Shown here in pieces: positions 1-8,490 of a stretch of DNA of 34,528 nt. The position numbers were made by a program, and so were the translations under genes. The stretch is from Saccoglossus kowalevskii. Taxonomy: Eukaryota > Hemichordata > Enteropneusta > Harrimaniidae. Each line of letters opens with the position of its first letter. Positions within the stretch are counted from its first letter, which is position 1. Location: assembly GCF_000003605.2 (NCBI RefSeq), contig NW_003117699.1, positions 1-34,528 of the forward strand, read 5' to 3'. The notes below the pieces were generated by a model that worked only from the letters and a program-made list of their open reading frames with translations, had not been told where the DNA came from and made no database searches.

Positions 1-799
1 TTTAGTAGAAAGACATGGAAATTAGGCTGTTTCAAATCATGAACATTTTCAATTTCTTATTATTTCGGAGAACAAGTTGGTGACGCTGTCGGTACATAGT
101 AGAGTTTGACCAGTTAACTTACCGTGAAAAGTCGTACAAAGTGAACGCAAGGTTGTGCAAAGTGATTGCAAAGTTTGTAGATGTATTTGTATGGTTGACC
201 TAAGTTGTTGGCATATAGAAACCCGCAATTGTAAAGTCAAACAAATGAATAAAAGCGAGATGAAAACAGCCTATATTAGCAGAGTATCACATGAGCTGAC
301 TGACCATAAAGATGATAGAAACAGCATGCAAAGTTGATAAAAGCGTTCAAAACGTTGGCGGAGTTGCATGTATATATAACCTAAGTCATTGGAATGCCAA
401 CCCCGCAGTTAAATTTCGAAAACATTAAGTATATGTCTAGAAAATTCCCGATATGTAAGCAGATTATCGCAACTGCGAACCGAAAATCGAAGACAAAATG
501 CTTACAAAGTTATGAAAAGCGATTGCAAAGTTTGTAGATTCGTTTGGCAATGTTACATATGATATTATATTGACGGCTTCCATAGTCAGAAGTTCGAAAA
601 CGTAAATACATATTTCGCACGTTGTCGTTAAAGTAGCGTACTATCACTCGGAGCATGTAGAGCTCATAGGTCAATTCAAGAAGTTACTTGTACAAAAGCT
701 ATCAAGTTTAAAACAGTTTCAAAAATGAAATAGTCGCTAATTCGAATATATTTCAAATTAAGTAAGCAGTAGTGTAGGTAGGTGAAGAGACAAAGTTTA
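1..799 (+). repeat. Satellite unit U0, partial (left edge)
   Basis: The first 148 bp, including the 5S-like part, lie outside the window. Bases 1-70 lack seven single bases that all other units have, each in a homopolymer. The variant TATGGTTGAC near 191 is otherwise seen only in U31. Confidence 0.95.
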
Positions 800-861
800 A
801 AGTTAAGCTCAATCGGGCATGGTTAGTTCTTGCATGGGAGACTGCCTGAGAAAACCAGCTG
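800..861 (+). pseudogene. 5S rRNA-derived segment, U1
   Basis: T-tract 866-873 (8 T). Has AGCTGCGGA where U2 has AGCTGGGGA. Full description under U2. Confidence 0.85.
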
Positions 862-1753
862 CGGATTTTTTTTGGTTTCATCACATACATATCAAAGATA
901 TGAGACAACGTTCGTGCATCTTTTTTTTCACTGTGATGTTAATCATTTTTAGTAGAAAGACATGGAAATTTAGGCTTGTTTTCAAATTCATGAACATTTG
1001 TCAATTTCCTTATTATTTTCGGAGAACAAGTTGGTGACGCTGTCGGTACATAGTGGAGTTTGACCAGTTAACTTACCGTGAAAAGTCGTACAAAATGAAC
1101 GCAAAGTTGTGCAAAGTGATTACAAAGTTTGTAGATGTATTTGTATGTTTGACCTAAGTTGTTGGCATATAGAAACGCGCAATTGTAAAGTCAAACAAAT
1201 GAATAAAAGCGAGATGAAAACAGCCTATATTAGCAGAGTATCACATGAGCTGACTGACCATAAAGATGATAGAAACAGCATGCAAAGTTGATAAAAGCGT
1301 TCAAAACGTTGGCGGAGTTGCATGTATATATAACCTAAGTCATTGGAATGCCAACCCCGCAGTTAAATTTCGAAAACATTAAGTATATGTCTAGAAAATT
1401 CCCGATATGTAAGCAGATTATCGCAACTGCGAACCGAAAATTGAAGACAAACTGCTTACAAAGTTATGAAAAGCGATTGCAAAGTTTGTAGATTCGTTTG
1501 GCAATGTTACATATGATATTATATTGACGGGTTCCATAGTCAAAAGTTCGAAAACGTAAATACATATTTCGCACATTGCCGTTAAAGTAGCGTACTATCA
1601 CTCGGAGCATGTAGAGGTCATAGGTCGTTTCAAGAAGTTACTTGTACAAAAGCTATTAAGTTTAAAACAGTTTCAAAAATGAAATAGTCGCTAATTCGAG
1701 TATATTTCAAATTACGTAAGCAGTAGTGTGGGTAGGTGAAGAGACAAAGTTTA
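800..1753 (+). repeat. Satellite unit U1 (954 bp)
   Basis: Shares ACAAAATGAACG and GAAACGCGC with U2. The pair GGTCGTTTCAAG (near 1623) plus GCTATTAAG (near 1652) recurs together in U31, about 28 kb away. Confidence 0.97.
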
Positions 1754-1815
1754 AAGTTAAGCTCAATCGGGCATGGTTAGTTCTTGCATGGGAGACTGCC
1801 TGAGAAAACCAGCTG
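1754..1815 (+). pseudogene. 5S rRNA-derived segment with Pol III internal promoter boxes, U2 (reference)
   Basis: Aligns gap-free to human 5S rRNA positions 49-110 with 49 of 62 bases identical. Box A (50-64) keeps 10 of 15 bases (AGTTAAGCTCAATCG), the intermediate element 5 of 6 (GCATGG), box C (80-97) 16 of 18 (TGCATGGGAGACTGCCTG). GGTTAGT and the GAGAAAACC stretch also match. A T-tract at 1820-1827 follows, where Pol III would stop. The 5' half of 5S (1-48) cannot be recognised upstream and the 3' strand of helix I is absent, so this cannot fold as a working 5S rRNA. It is a remnant; in 5S genes this region binds TFIIIA, and whether it still does is unknown. A 5S-derived SINE head is an alternative origin, but the T-tract directly after it fits a decayed gene better. 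Confidence 0.88.
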
Positions 1816-2707
1816 GGGATTTTTTTTGGTTTCATCACATACATATCAAAGATATGAGACAACGTTCGTGCATCTTTTTTTTCACTGTGATGTTAATCAT
1901 TTTTAGTAGAAAGACATGGAAATTTAGGCTTGTTTTCAAATTCATGAACATTTTTCAATTTCCTTATTATTTTCGGAGAACAAGTTGGTGACGCTGTCGG
2001 TACATAGTGGAGTTTGACCAGTTAACTTACCGTGAAAAGTCGTACAAAATGAACGCAAAGTTGTGCAAAGTGATTACAAAGTTTGTAGATGTATTTGTAT
2101 GTTTGACCTAAGTTGTTGGCATATAGAAACGCGCAATTGTAAAGTCAAACAAATGAATAAAAGCGAGATGAAAACAGCCTATATTAGCAGAGTATCACAT
2201 GAGCTGACTGACCATAAAGATGATAGAAACAGCATGCAAAGTTGATAAAAGCGTTCAAAACGTTGGCGGAGTTGCATGTATATATAACCTAAGTCATTGG
2301 AATGCCAACCCCGCAGTTAAATTTCGAAAACATTAAGTATATGTCTAGAAAATTCCCGATATGTAAGCAGATTATCGCAACTGCGAACCGAAAATCGAAG
2401 ACAAACTGCTTACAAAGTTATGAAAAGCGATTGCAAAGTTTGTAGAATCGTTTGGCAATGTTACATATGATATTATATTGACGGGTTCCATAGTCAAAAG
2501 TTCGAAAACGTAAATACATATTTCGCACATTGCCGTTAAAGTAGCGTACTATCACTCGGAGCATGTAGAGGTCATAGGTCAATTCAAGAAGTTACTTGTA
2601 CAAAAGCTATCAAGTTTAAAACAGTTTCAAAAATGAAATAGTCGCTAATTCGAGTATATTTCAATTTACGTAAGCAGTAGTGTGGGTAGGTGAAGAGACA
2701 AAGTTTA
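1754..2707 (+). repeat. Satellite unit U2 (954 bp), reference-like
   Basis: A nearly consensus unit. Landmarks: 5S-like 1754-1815, first T-tract 1820-1827, hairpin 1842-1856, module A 2056, module B 2237, module C 2413. It has the GTAGAATCG variant (near 2442) shared with U3, U23-U27 and U35. Confidence 0.97.
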
Positions 2708-2769
2708 AAGTTAAGCTCAATCGGGCATGGTTAGTTCTTGCATGGGAGACTGCCTGAAAAAACCAGCTG
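2708..2769 (+). pseudogene. 5S rRNA-derived segment, U3
   Basis: T-tract 2774-2782 (9 T). GCCTGAAAAAACC replaces GCCTGAGAAAACC. Confidence 0.85.
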
Positions 2770-2796
2770 GGGATTTTTTTTTGGTTTCATCACATA

Positions 2797-2811
2797 CATA
2801 TCAAAGATATG
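2797..2811 (+). other. Perfect 6-bp hairpin after the 5S-like T-tract (example in U3)
   Basis: CATATC and GATATG are exact inverted repeats around an AAA loop, 14 bp after the first T-tract. Nearly every unit keeps it; in U9 and U35 the loop is AA. Its function is unknown and it may be only a by-product of homogenisation. Confidence 0.6.
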
Positions 2812-2829
2812 AGACAACGTTCGTGCATC

Positions 2830-2837
2830 TTTTTTTT
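2830..2837 (+). other. Second T-tract of the unit (example in U3)
   Basis: A run of eight T about 48 bp after the end of the first one; in other units it ranges from about 5 to 9 T. It could stop RNA polymerase III that reads through the first tract, but no transcription is shown. Confidence 0.4.
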
Positions 2838-2989
2838 CACTGTGATGTTAATCATTTTTAGTAGAAAGACATGGAAATCTAGGCTTGTTTTCAAATTCAT
2901 GAACATTTTTCAATTTCCCAATTTTTTTCGGAGAACAAGTTGGTGACGCTGTCGGCACATAGTGGAGTTTGACCAGTTAACTTACCGTG

Positions 2990-3036
2990 AAAAGTCGTAC
3001 AAAGTGAACGCAAAGTTGTGCAAAGTGATTACAAAG
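2990..3036 (+). other. Phased A-tract cluster (example in U3)
   Basis: AAAG occurs at 2991, 3001, 3012, 3022 and 3033, with steps of 10, 11, 10 and 11 bp. This is the helical repeat of B-DNA, so the short A-tracts face the same side. Shorter series with the same spacing open module B (3193, 3203, then AAAA at 3212) and module C (3369, 3379, 3390). Curvature itself is inferred; tracts of three to four A bend weakly. Confidence 0.6.
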
Positions 3037-3191
3037 TTTGTAGATGTATTTGTATGTTTGACCTAAGTTGTTGGCATATAGAAACCCGCAATTGTAAAGT
3101 CACACAAATGAATAAAAGCGAGATGAAAACAGCCTATATTAGCAGAGTATCACATGAGCTGACTGACCGTAAAGATGATAGAAACAGCATG
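3011..3191 (+). repeat. Internal module A of the satellite unit (about 181 bp, example in U3)
   Basis: The first of three diverged direct repeats inside each unit. It begins CAAAGTTGTGCAAAG and holds ACCTAAGT at 3061, AGCAGA at 3141 and TATCAC at 3148. Over its first 60 bp it matches module B at about 39 columns and module C at about 43, without gaps. Equivalent modules start at about the same offset in every unit (for example 2056 in U2). Confidence 0.75.
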
Positions 3192-3367
3192 CAAAGTTGA
3201 TAAAAGCGTTCAAAACGTTGGCGGAGTTGCATGTATATATAACCTAAGTCATTGGAATGCCAACCCCGCAGTTAAATTTAGAAAACATTAAGTATATGTC
3301 TAGAAAATTCCCGATATGTAAGCAGATTATCGCAACTGCGAACCGAAAATCGAAGACAAAATGCTTA
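3192..3367 (+). repeat. Internal module B (about 176 bp, example in U3)
   Basis: Begins CAAAGTTGATAAAAGCG. ACCTAAGT lies at 3242, the same offset (51) as in module A, followed in both by TTGG and a CCCGCA element one base apart in offset. AGCAGATTATC at 3321 matches AGCAGAGTATC of module A within one base of offset. Confidence 0.75.
3217..3264 (+). other. TATA-like stretch framed by a short inverted repeat (example in U3)
   Basis: GTTGGC at 3217 and GCCAAC at 3259 are exact inverted repeats; between them lies TATATATA at 3234-3241. The arrangement is in almost all full-length units, and in U28 and U29 the deletion removes the right arm. It looks like a core promoter but lies about 430 bp before the next 5S-like segment, so a role there is unlikely. 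Confidence 0.35.
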
Positions 3368-3541
3368 CAAAGTTATGAAAAGCGATTGCAAAGTTTGTAG
3401 AATCGTTTGGCAATGTTACATATGATATTATATTGACGGGTTCCATAGTGAAAAGTTCGAAAATGTAAATACATATTTCGCACATTGCCGTTAAAGTAGC
3501 GTACTATCACTCGGAGCATGTAGAGGTCATAGGTCAATTCA
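3368..3541 (+). repeat. Internal module C (about 174 bp, example in U3)
   Basis: Begins CAAAGTTATGAAAAGCG and runs into GATTGCAAAGTTTGTAGA, which closely matches the head of module A. TATCAC at 3505 lies at offset 138, exactly as in module A. TTCGAAAA, followed by TAA and TAT motifs, also recalls module B. Confidence 0.75.
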
Positions 3542-3600
3542 AGAAGTTACTTGTACAAAAGCTATCAAGTTTGAACAGTTTCAAAAATGAATAGTCGCTA
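3542..3600 (+). repeat. Partial internal module D (example in U3)
   Basis: GAAGTTACTTGTACAAAAGC followed by TATCAAGTTT resembles the head of module C (AAGTTATGAAAAGCGATT then GCAAAGTTT) with about a 4-bp insertion. The likeness fades after about 50 bp. The spacing from module C (174 bp between the AAGTT motifs) fits the series, but short length makes this the least certain module. Confidence 0.45.
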
Positions 3601-3660
3601 ATTCGAGAGTATTTGAAATTACGTAAGCAGTAGTGTGGGTAGGTGAAGAGACCAAGTTTA

Positions 3661-3722
3661 AAGTTAAACTCAATCGGGCATGGTTAGTTCTTGCATGGGA
3701 GACTGCCTGAGAAAACCACCTG
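3661..3722 (+). pseudogene. 5S rRNA-derived segment, U4
   Basis: T-tract broken by an A (3727-3731, then ATTT). Box A reads TTAAACTC; CCACCTGG is private. Confidence 0.85.
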
Positions 3723-4615
3723 GGGATTTTTATTTGGTTTCATCACATACATATCAAAGATATGAGACAACGTTCGTGCATCTTTTTTTTCACTGTGGTG
3801 TTAATCATTTTTAGTAGAAAGACATGGAAATCTAGGCTTGTTTTCAAATTCATGAACATTTTTCAATTTCCTTATTATTTTCGGAGAACAAGTTGGTGAC
3901 GCTGTCGGTACATAGTGGAGTTTGACCAGTTAACTTACCGTGAAAAGTCGTACAAAGTGAACGCAAAGTTGTGCAAAGTGATTACAAAGTTCGTAGATGT
4001 ATTTGTATGTTTGATCTAAGTTGTTGGCATATAGAAACCCGCAATTGTAAAGTCAAACAAATGAATAACAGCGAGATGAAAACAGCCTATATTAGCAGAG
4101 TATCACATGAGCTGACTGACCATAAAGATGATAGAAACAGCATGCAAAGTTGATAAAAGCGTTCAAAACGTTGGCGGAGTTTCATGTATATATAACCTAA
4201 GTCATTGGAATGCCAACCCCGCAGTTAAATTTCGAAAACATTAAGTATATGTCTAGAAAATTCCCGATATGTAAGCAGATTATCGCAACTGCGAACCGAA
4301 AATCGAAGACAAACTGCTTACAAAGTTATGAAAAGCGATTGCAAAGTTTGTAGATTCGTTTGGCAATGTTACATATGATATTATATTGACGGGTTCCATA
4401 GTCAAAAGTTCGAAAACGTAAATACATATTTCGCACATTGCCGTTAAAGTAGCGTACTATCACTCGGAGCATGTAGAGGTCATAGGTCAATTCAAGAAGT
4501 TACTTGTACAAAAGCTATCAAGTTTAAAACAGTTTCAAAAATGAAAAAGTCGCTAATTCGAGGATATTTCAAATTACGTAAGCAGTAGTGTGGGTAGGTG
4601 AAGAGACCAAGTTTA
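3661..4615 (+). repeat. Satellite unit U4 (955 bp)
   Basis: The T-tract after the 5S-like segment is interrupted (five T, an A, three T), unlike all other units. GATCTAAG near 4013 is shared only with U33. GAGACCAAG near its right end belongs to the variant block found at the right ends of U3-U8. Confidence 0.97.
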
Positions 4616-4677
4616 AAGTTAAACTCAATCGGGCATGGTTAGTTCTTGCATGGGAGACTGCCTGAGAAAACCAGCTG
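4616..4677 (+). pseudogene. 5S rRNA-derived segment, U5
   Basis: T-tract 4682-4691 (10 T). TTAAACTC form of box A. Confidence 0.85.
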
Positions 4678-5570
4678 GGGATTTTTTTTTTGGTTTCATC
4701 ACATACATATCAAAGATATGAGACAACGTTCGTGCATCTTTTTTTTCACTGTGATGTTAATCATTTTTAGTAGAAAGACATGGAAATCTAGGCTTGTTTT
4801 CAAATTCATGAACATTTTTCAATTTCCTTATTATTTTCGGAGAACAAGTTGGTGACGCTGTCGGCACATAGTGGAGTTTGACCAGTTAACTTACCGTGAA
4901 AAGTCGTACAAAGTGAACGCAAAGTTGTGCAAAGTGATTACAAAGTTTGTAGATGTATTTGTATGTTTGACCTAAGTTGTTGGCATATAGAAACCCGCAA
5001 TTGTAAAGTCACCCAAATGAATAAAAGCGAGATGAAAACAGCCTATATTAGCAGAGTATCACATGAGCTGACTGACCATAAAGATGAGAGAAACAGCATG
5101 CAAAGTTGATAAAAGCGTTCAAAACGTTGGCGGAGTTGCATGTATATATAACCTAAGTCATTGGAATGCCAACCCCGCAGTTAAATTTCGAAAACATTAA
5201 GTATATGTCTAGAAAATTCCCGATATGTAAGCAGATTATCGCAACTGCGAACCGAAAATCGAAGACAAACTGCTTACAAAGTTATGAAAAGCGATTGCAA
5301 AGTTTGTAGATTCGTTTGGCAATGTTACATATGATATTATATGACGGGTTCCATAGTCAAAAGTTCGAAAACGTAAATACATATTTCGCACATTGCCGTT
5401 AAAGTAGCGTACTATCACTCGGAGCATGTAGAGGTCATAGGTCAATTCAAGAAGTTACTTGTACAAAAGCTATCAAGTTTAAAACAGATTCAAAAATGAA
5501 ATAGTCGCTAATTCGAGTATATTTCAAATTACGTAAGCAGTAGTGTGGGTAGGTGAAGAGACCAAGTTTA
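4616..5570 (+). repeat. Satellite unit U5 (955 bp)
   Basis: Has a 10-T tract after the 5S-like segment, TCACCCAAATG near 5009 shared with U6, GATGAGAG near 5085, and a 2-bp loss in the TATATTGACGG stretch near 5341. Confidence 0.97.
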
Positions 5571-5632
5571 AAGTTAAACTCAATCGGGCATGGTTAGTTC
5601 TTGCATGGGAGACTGCCTGCGAAAACCAGCTC
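5571..5632 (+). pseudogene. 5S rRNA-derived segment, U6
   Basis: T-tract 5637-5644 (8 T). TTAAACTC; CTGCGAAAACC and AGCTCGGG. Confidence 0.85.
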
Positions 5633-6522
5633 GGGATTTTTTTTGGTTTCATCACATACATATCAAAGATATGAGACAACGTTCGTGCATCTTTTTTCAC
5701 TGTGATGTTAATCATTTTTAGTAGAAAGACATGGAAATTTAGGCTTGTTTTCAAATTCATGAACATTTTTCAATTTCCTTATTATTTTCGGAGAACAAGT
5801 TGGTAACGCTGTCGGTACATAGTGGAGTTTGACCAGTTAACTTACCGTGAAAAGTCGTACAAAGTGAACGCAAAGTTGTGCAAAGTGATTACAAAGTTTG
5901 TAGATGTATTTGTATGTTTGACCTAAGTTGTTGGCATATAGAAACCCTCAATTGTAAAGTCACCCAAATGAATAAAAGCGAGATGAAAACAGCCTATATT
6001 AGCAGAGTATCACATGAGCTGACTGACCATAAAGATGATAGAAACAGCATGCAAAGTTGATAAAAGCGTTCAAAACGTTGGCGGAGTTGCATGTATATAT
6101 AACCTAAGTCATTGGAATGCCAACCCCGCAGTTAAATTTCGAAAACATTAAGTATATGTCTAGAAAATTCCCGATATGTAAGCAGATTATCGCAACTGCG
6201 AACCGAAAATCGAAGACAAACTGCTTACAAAGTTATGAAAAGCGATTGCAAAGTTTGTAGATTCGTTTGGCAATGTTACATATGATATTATATTGACGGG
6301 TTCCATAGTCAAAAGTTCGAAAACGTAAATACATATTTCGCACATTGCCGTTAAAGTAGCGTACTATCACTCGGAGCATGTAGAGGTCATAGGTCAATTC
6401 AAGAAGTTGCTTGTACAAAAGCTATCAAGTTTAAAACAGATTCAAAAATGAAATAGTCGCTAATTCGAGTATATTTCAAATTACGTAAGGAGTACTGTGG
6501 GTAGGTGAAGAGTCCAAGTTTA
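5571..6522 (+). repeat. Satellite unit U6 (952 bp)
   Basis: First of four units (U6-U9) with CTGCGAAAACC and AGCTCGGGA in the 5S-like region. TTGGTAACGC near 5801 replaces the usual TTGGTGACGC. AAACCCTCAATT near 5943 is private. Confidence 0.97.
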
Positions 6523-6584
6523 AAGTTAAACTCAATCGGGCATGGTTAGTTCTTGCATGGGAGACTGCCTGCGAAAACCAGCTC
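6523..6584 (+). pseudogene. 5S rRNA-derived segment, U7
   Basis: T-tract 6589-6596 (8 T). Same alleles as U6. Confidence 0.85.
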
Positions 6585-7475
6585 GGGATTTTTTTTGGTT
6601 TCATCACATACATATCAAAGATATGAGACAACGTTCGTGCATCTTTTTTTCACTGTGATGTTAATCATTTTTAGTAGAAAGACATGGAAATTTAGGCTTG
6701 TTTTCAAATTCATGAACATTTTTCAATTTCCTTATTATTTTCGGAGAACAAGTTGGTAACTCTGTCGGTACATAGTGGAGTTTGACCAGTTAACTTACCG
6801 TGAAAAGTCGTACAAAGTGAACGCAAAGTTGTGCAAAGTGATTACAAAGTTTGTAGATGTATTTGTATGTTTGACCTAAGTTGCTGGCATATAGAAACCC
6901 GCAATTGTAAAGTCACACAAATGAATAAAAGCGAGATGAAAACAGCCTATATTAGCAGAGTATCACATGAGCTAACTGACCATAAAGATGATAGAAACAG
7001 CATGCAAAGTTGATAAAAGCGTTCAAAACGTTGGCGGAGTTGCATGTATATATAACCTAAGTCATTGGAATGCCAACCCCGCAGTTAAATTTCGAAAACA
7101 TTAAGTATATGTCTAGAAAATTCCCGATATGTAAGCAGATTATCGCAACTGCGAACCGAAAATCGAAGACAAACTGCTTACAAAGTTATGAAAAACGATT
7201 GCAAAGTTTGTAGATTCGTTTGGCAATGTTACATATGATATTATATTGACGGGTTCCATAGTCAAAAGTTCGAAAACGTAAATACATATTTCGCACATTG
7301 CCGTTAAAGTAGCGTACTATCACTCGGAGCATGTAGAGGTCATAGGTCAATTCAAGAAGTTACTTGTACAAAAGCTATCAAGTTTAAAACAGTTTCAAAA
7401 ATGAAATAGTCGCTAATTCGAGTATATTTCAAATTACGTAAGCAGTAGTGTGGGTAGGTGAAGAGACCAAGTTTA
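6523..7475 (+). repeat. Satellite unit U7 (953 bp)
   Basis: Shares TTGCTGGCAT, GAGCTAACTG and GAAAAACGA with U8 only, so U7 and U8 are near sisters. TTGGTAACTC near 6753 is private. Confidence 0.97.
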
Positions 7476-7537
7476 AAGTTAAACTCAATCGGGCATGGTT
7501 AGTTCTTGCATGGGAGACTGCCTGCGAAAACCAGCTC
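7476..7537 (+). pseudogene. 5S rRNA-derived segment, U8
   Basis: T-tract 7542-7549 (8 T). Same alleles as U6. Confidence 0.85.
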
Positions 7538-8428
7538 GGGATTTTTTTTGGTTTCATCACATACATATCAAAGATATGAGACAACGTTCGTGCATCTTTT
7601 TTTCACTGTGATGTTAATCATTTTTAGTAGAAAGACATGGAAATTTAGGCTTGTTTTCAAATTCATGAACATTTTTCAATTTCCTTATTATTTTCGGAGA
7701 ACAAGTTTGTAACGCTGTCGGTACATAGTGGAGTTTGACCAGTTAACTTACCGTGAAAAGTCGTACAAAGTGAACGCAAAGTTGTGCAAAGTGATTACAA
7801 AGTTTGTAGATGTATTTGTATGTTTGACCTAAGTTGCTGGCATATAGAAACCCGCAATTGTAAAGTCACACAAATGAATAAAAGCGAGATGAAAACAGCC
7901 TATATTAGCAGAGTATCACATGAGCTAACTGACCATAAAGATGATAGAAACAGCATGCAAAGTTGATAAAAGCGTTCAAAACGTTGGCGGAGTTGCATGT
8001 ATATATAACCTAAGTCATTGGAATGCCAACCCCGCAGTTAAATTTCGAAAACATTAAGTATATGTCTAGAAAATTCCCGATATGTAAGCAGATTATCGCA
8101 ACTGCGAACCGAAAATCGAAGACAAACTGCTTACAAAGTTATGAAAAACGAATGCAAAGTTTGTAGATTCGTTTGGCAATGTTACATATGATATTATATT
8201 GACGGGTTCCATAGTCAAAAGTTCGAAAACGTAAATACATATTTCGCACATTGCCGTTAAAGTAGCGTACTATCACTCGGAGCATGTAGAGGTCATAGGT
8301 CAATTCAAGAAGTTACTTGTACAAAAGCTATCAAGTTTAAAACAGTTTCAAAAATGAAATAGTCGCTAATTCGAGTATATTTCAAATTACGTAAGCAGTA
8401 GTGTGGGTAGGTGAAGAGACCAAGTTTA
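7476..8428 (+). repeat. Satellite unit U8 (953 bp)
   Basis: Sister of U7 by the shared variants named there. GTTTGTAACGC near 7705 and GAAAAACGAATGC near 8142 are private changes. Confidence 0.97.
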
Positions 8429-8490
8429 AAGTTAAACTCAATCGGGCATGGTTAGTTCTTGCATGGGAGACTGCCTGCGAAAACCAGCTC
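8429..8490 (+). pseudogene. 5S rRNA-derived segment, U9
   Basis: T-tract 8495-8502 (8 T). Same alleles as U6; last of the AGCTCGGG group. Confidence 0.85.

Larger units (their letters stand above)
2708..3660 (+). repeat. Satellite unit U3 (953 bp)
   Basis: Used as the example for internal structure. Private or rare changes: CCCAATTTTTTTCGG near 2917 (U9 has a related CCCAAT form), a T-to-G change TAGTGAAAAG near 3447, and base losses near 3572-3592. Carries GACCGTAAAG, otherwise mostly a U23-U27 variant. Confidence 0.97.

Noticed and set aside
819-1037. Open frame of about 70 codons starting inside the 5S-like segment (also a shorter form starting 11 bp later)
   Set aside because: It reads through box C, the T-tract and spacer; its frame shifts whenever the T-tract changes length, giving two unrelated middles in different units. 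No domain or signal is recognisable.
1754-1827. Functional 5S rRNA gene
   Set aside because: The 5' half and the 3' arm of helix I are not recognisable, so the RNA could not form the standard 5S fold, although the promoter boxes are partly kept.
2980-2985. GTAAGT splice-donor-like motif on the minus strand, which raised the idea of a spliced-leader RNA gene linked to 5S as in nematode arrays of about 1 kb
   Set aside because: No Sm-type site (A, four to six U, G) follows at a suitable distance and no leader-like exon or stem-loop set is evident. One hexamer is not enough.
3261-3282. CENP-B-box-like pairing of CCCG and CGAA
   Set aside because: The two halves are 11 bp apart in the consensus unit; the known box needs 7 with a fixed T between. 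Also, U3 itself has AGAA here.
3431-3470. tRNA-like B box (AGTTCGAAAA)
   Set aside because: Only part of the GGTTCGANNCC consensus is met, no matching A box or cloverleaf arms were found nearby, and the motif belongs to the internal modules B and C.
5236-5766. Minus-strand open frames of 60-97 codons
   Set aside because: They overlap the same repeat in antisense, are present only in some units and end at different points. They are shadows of a homogenised AT-rich repeat.
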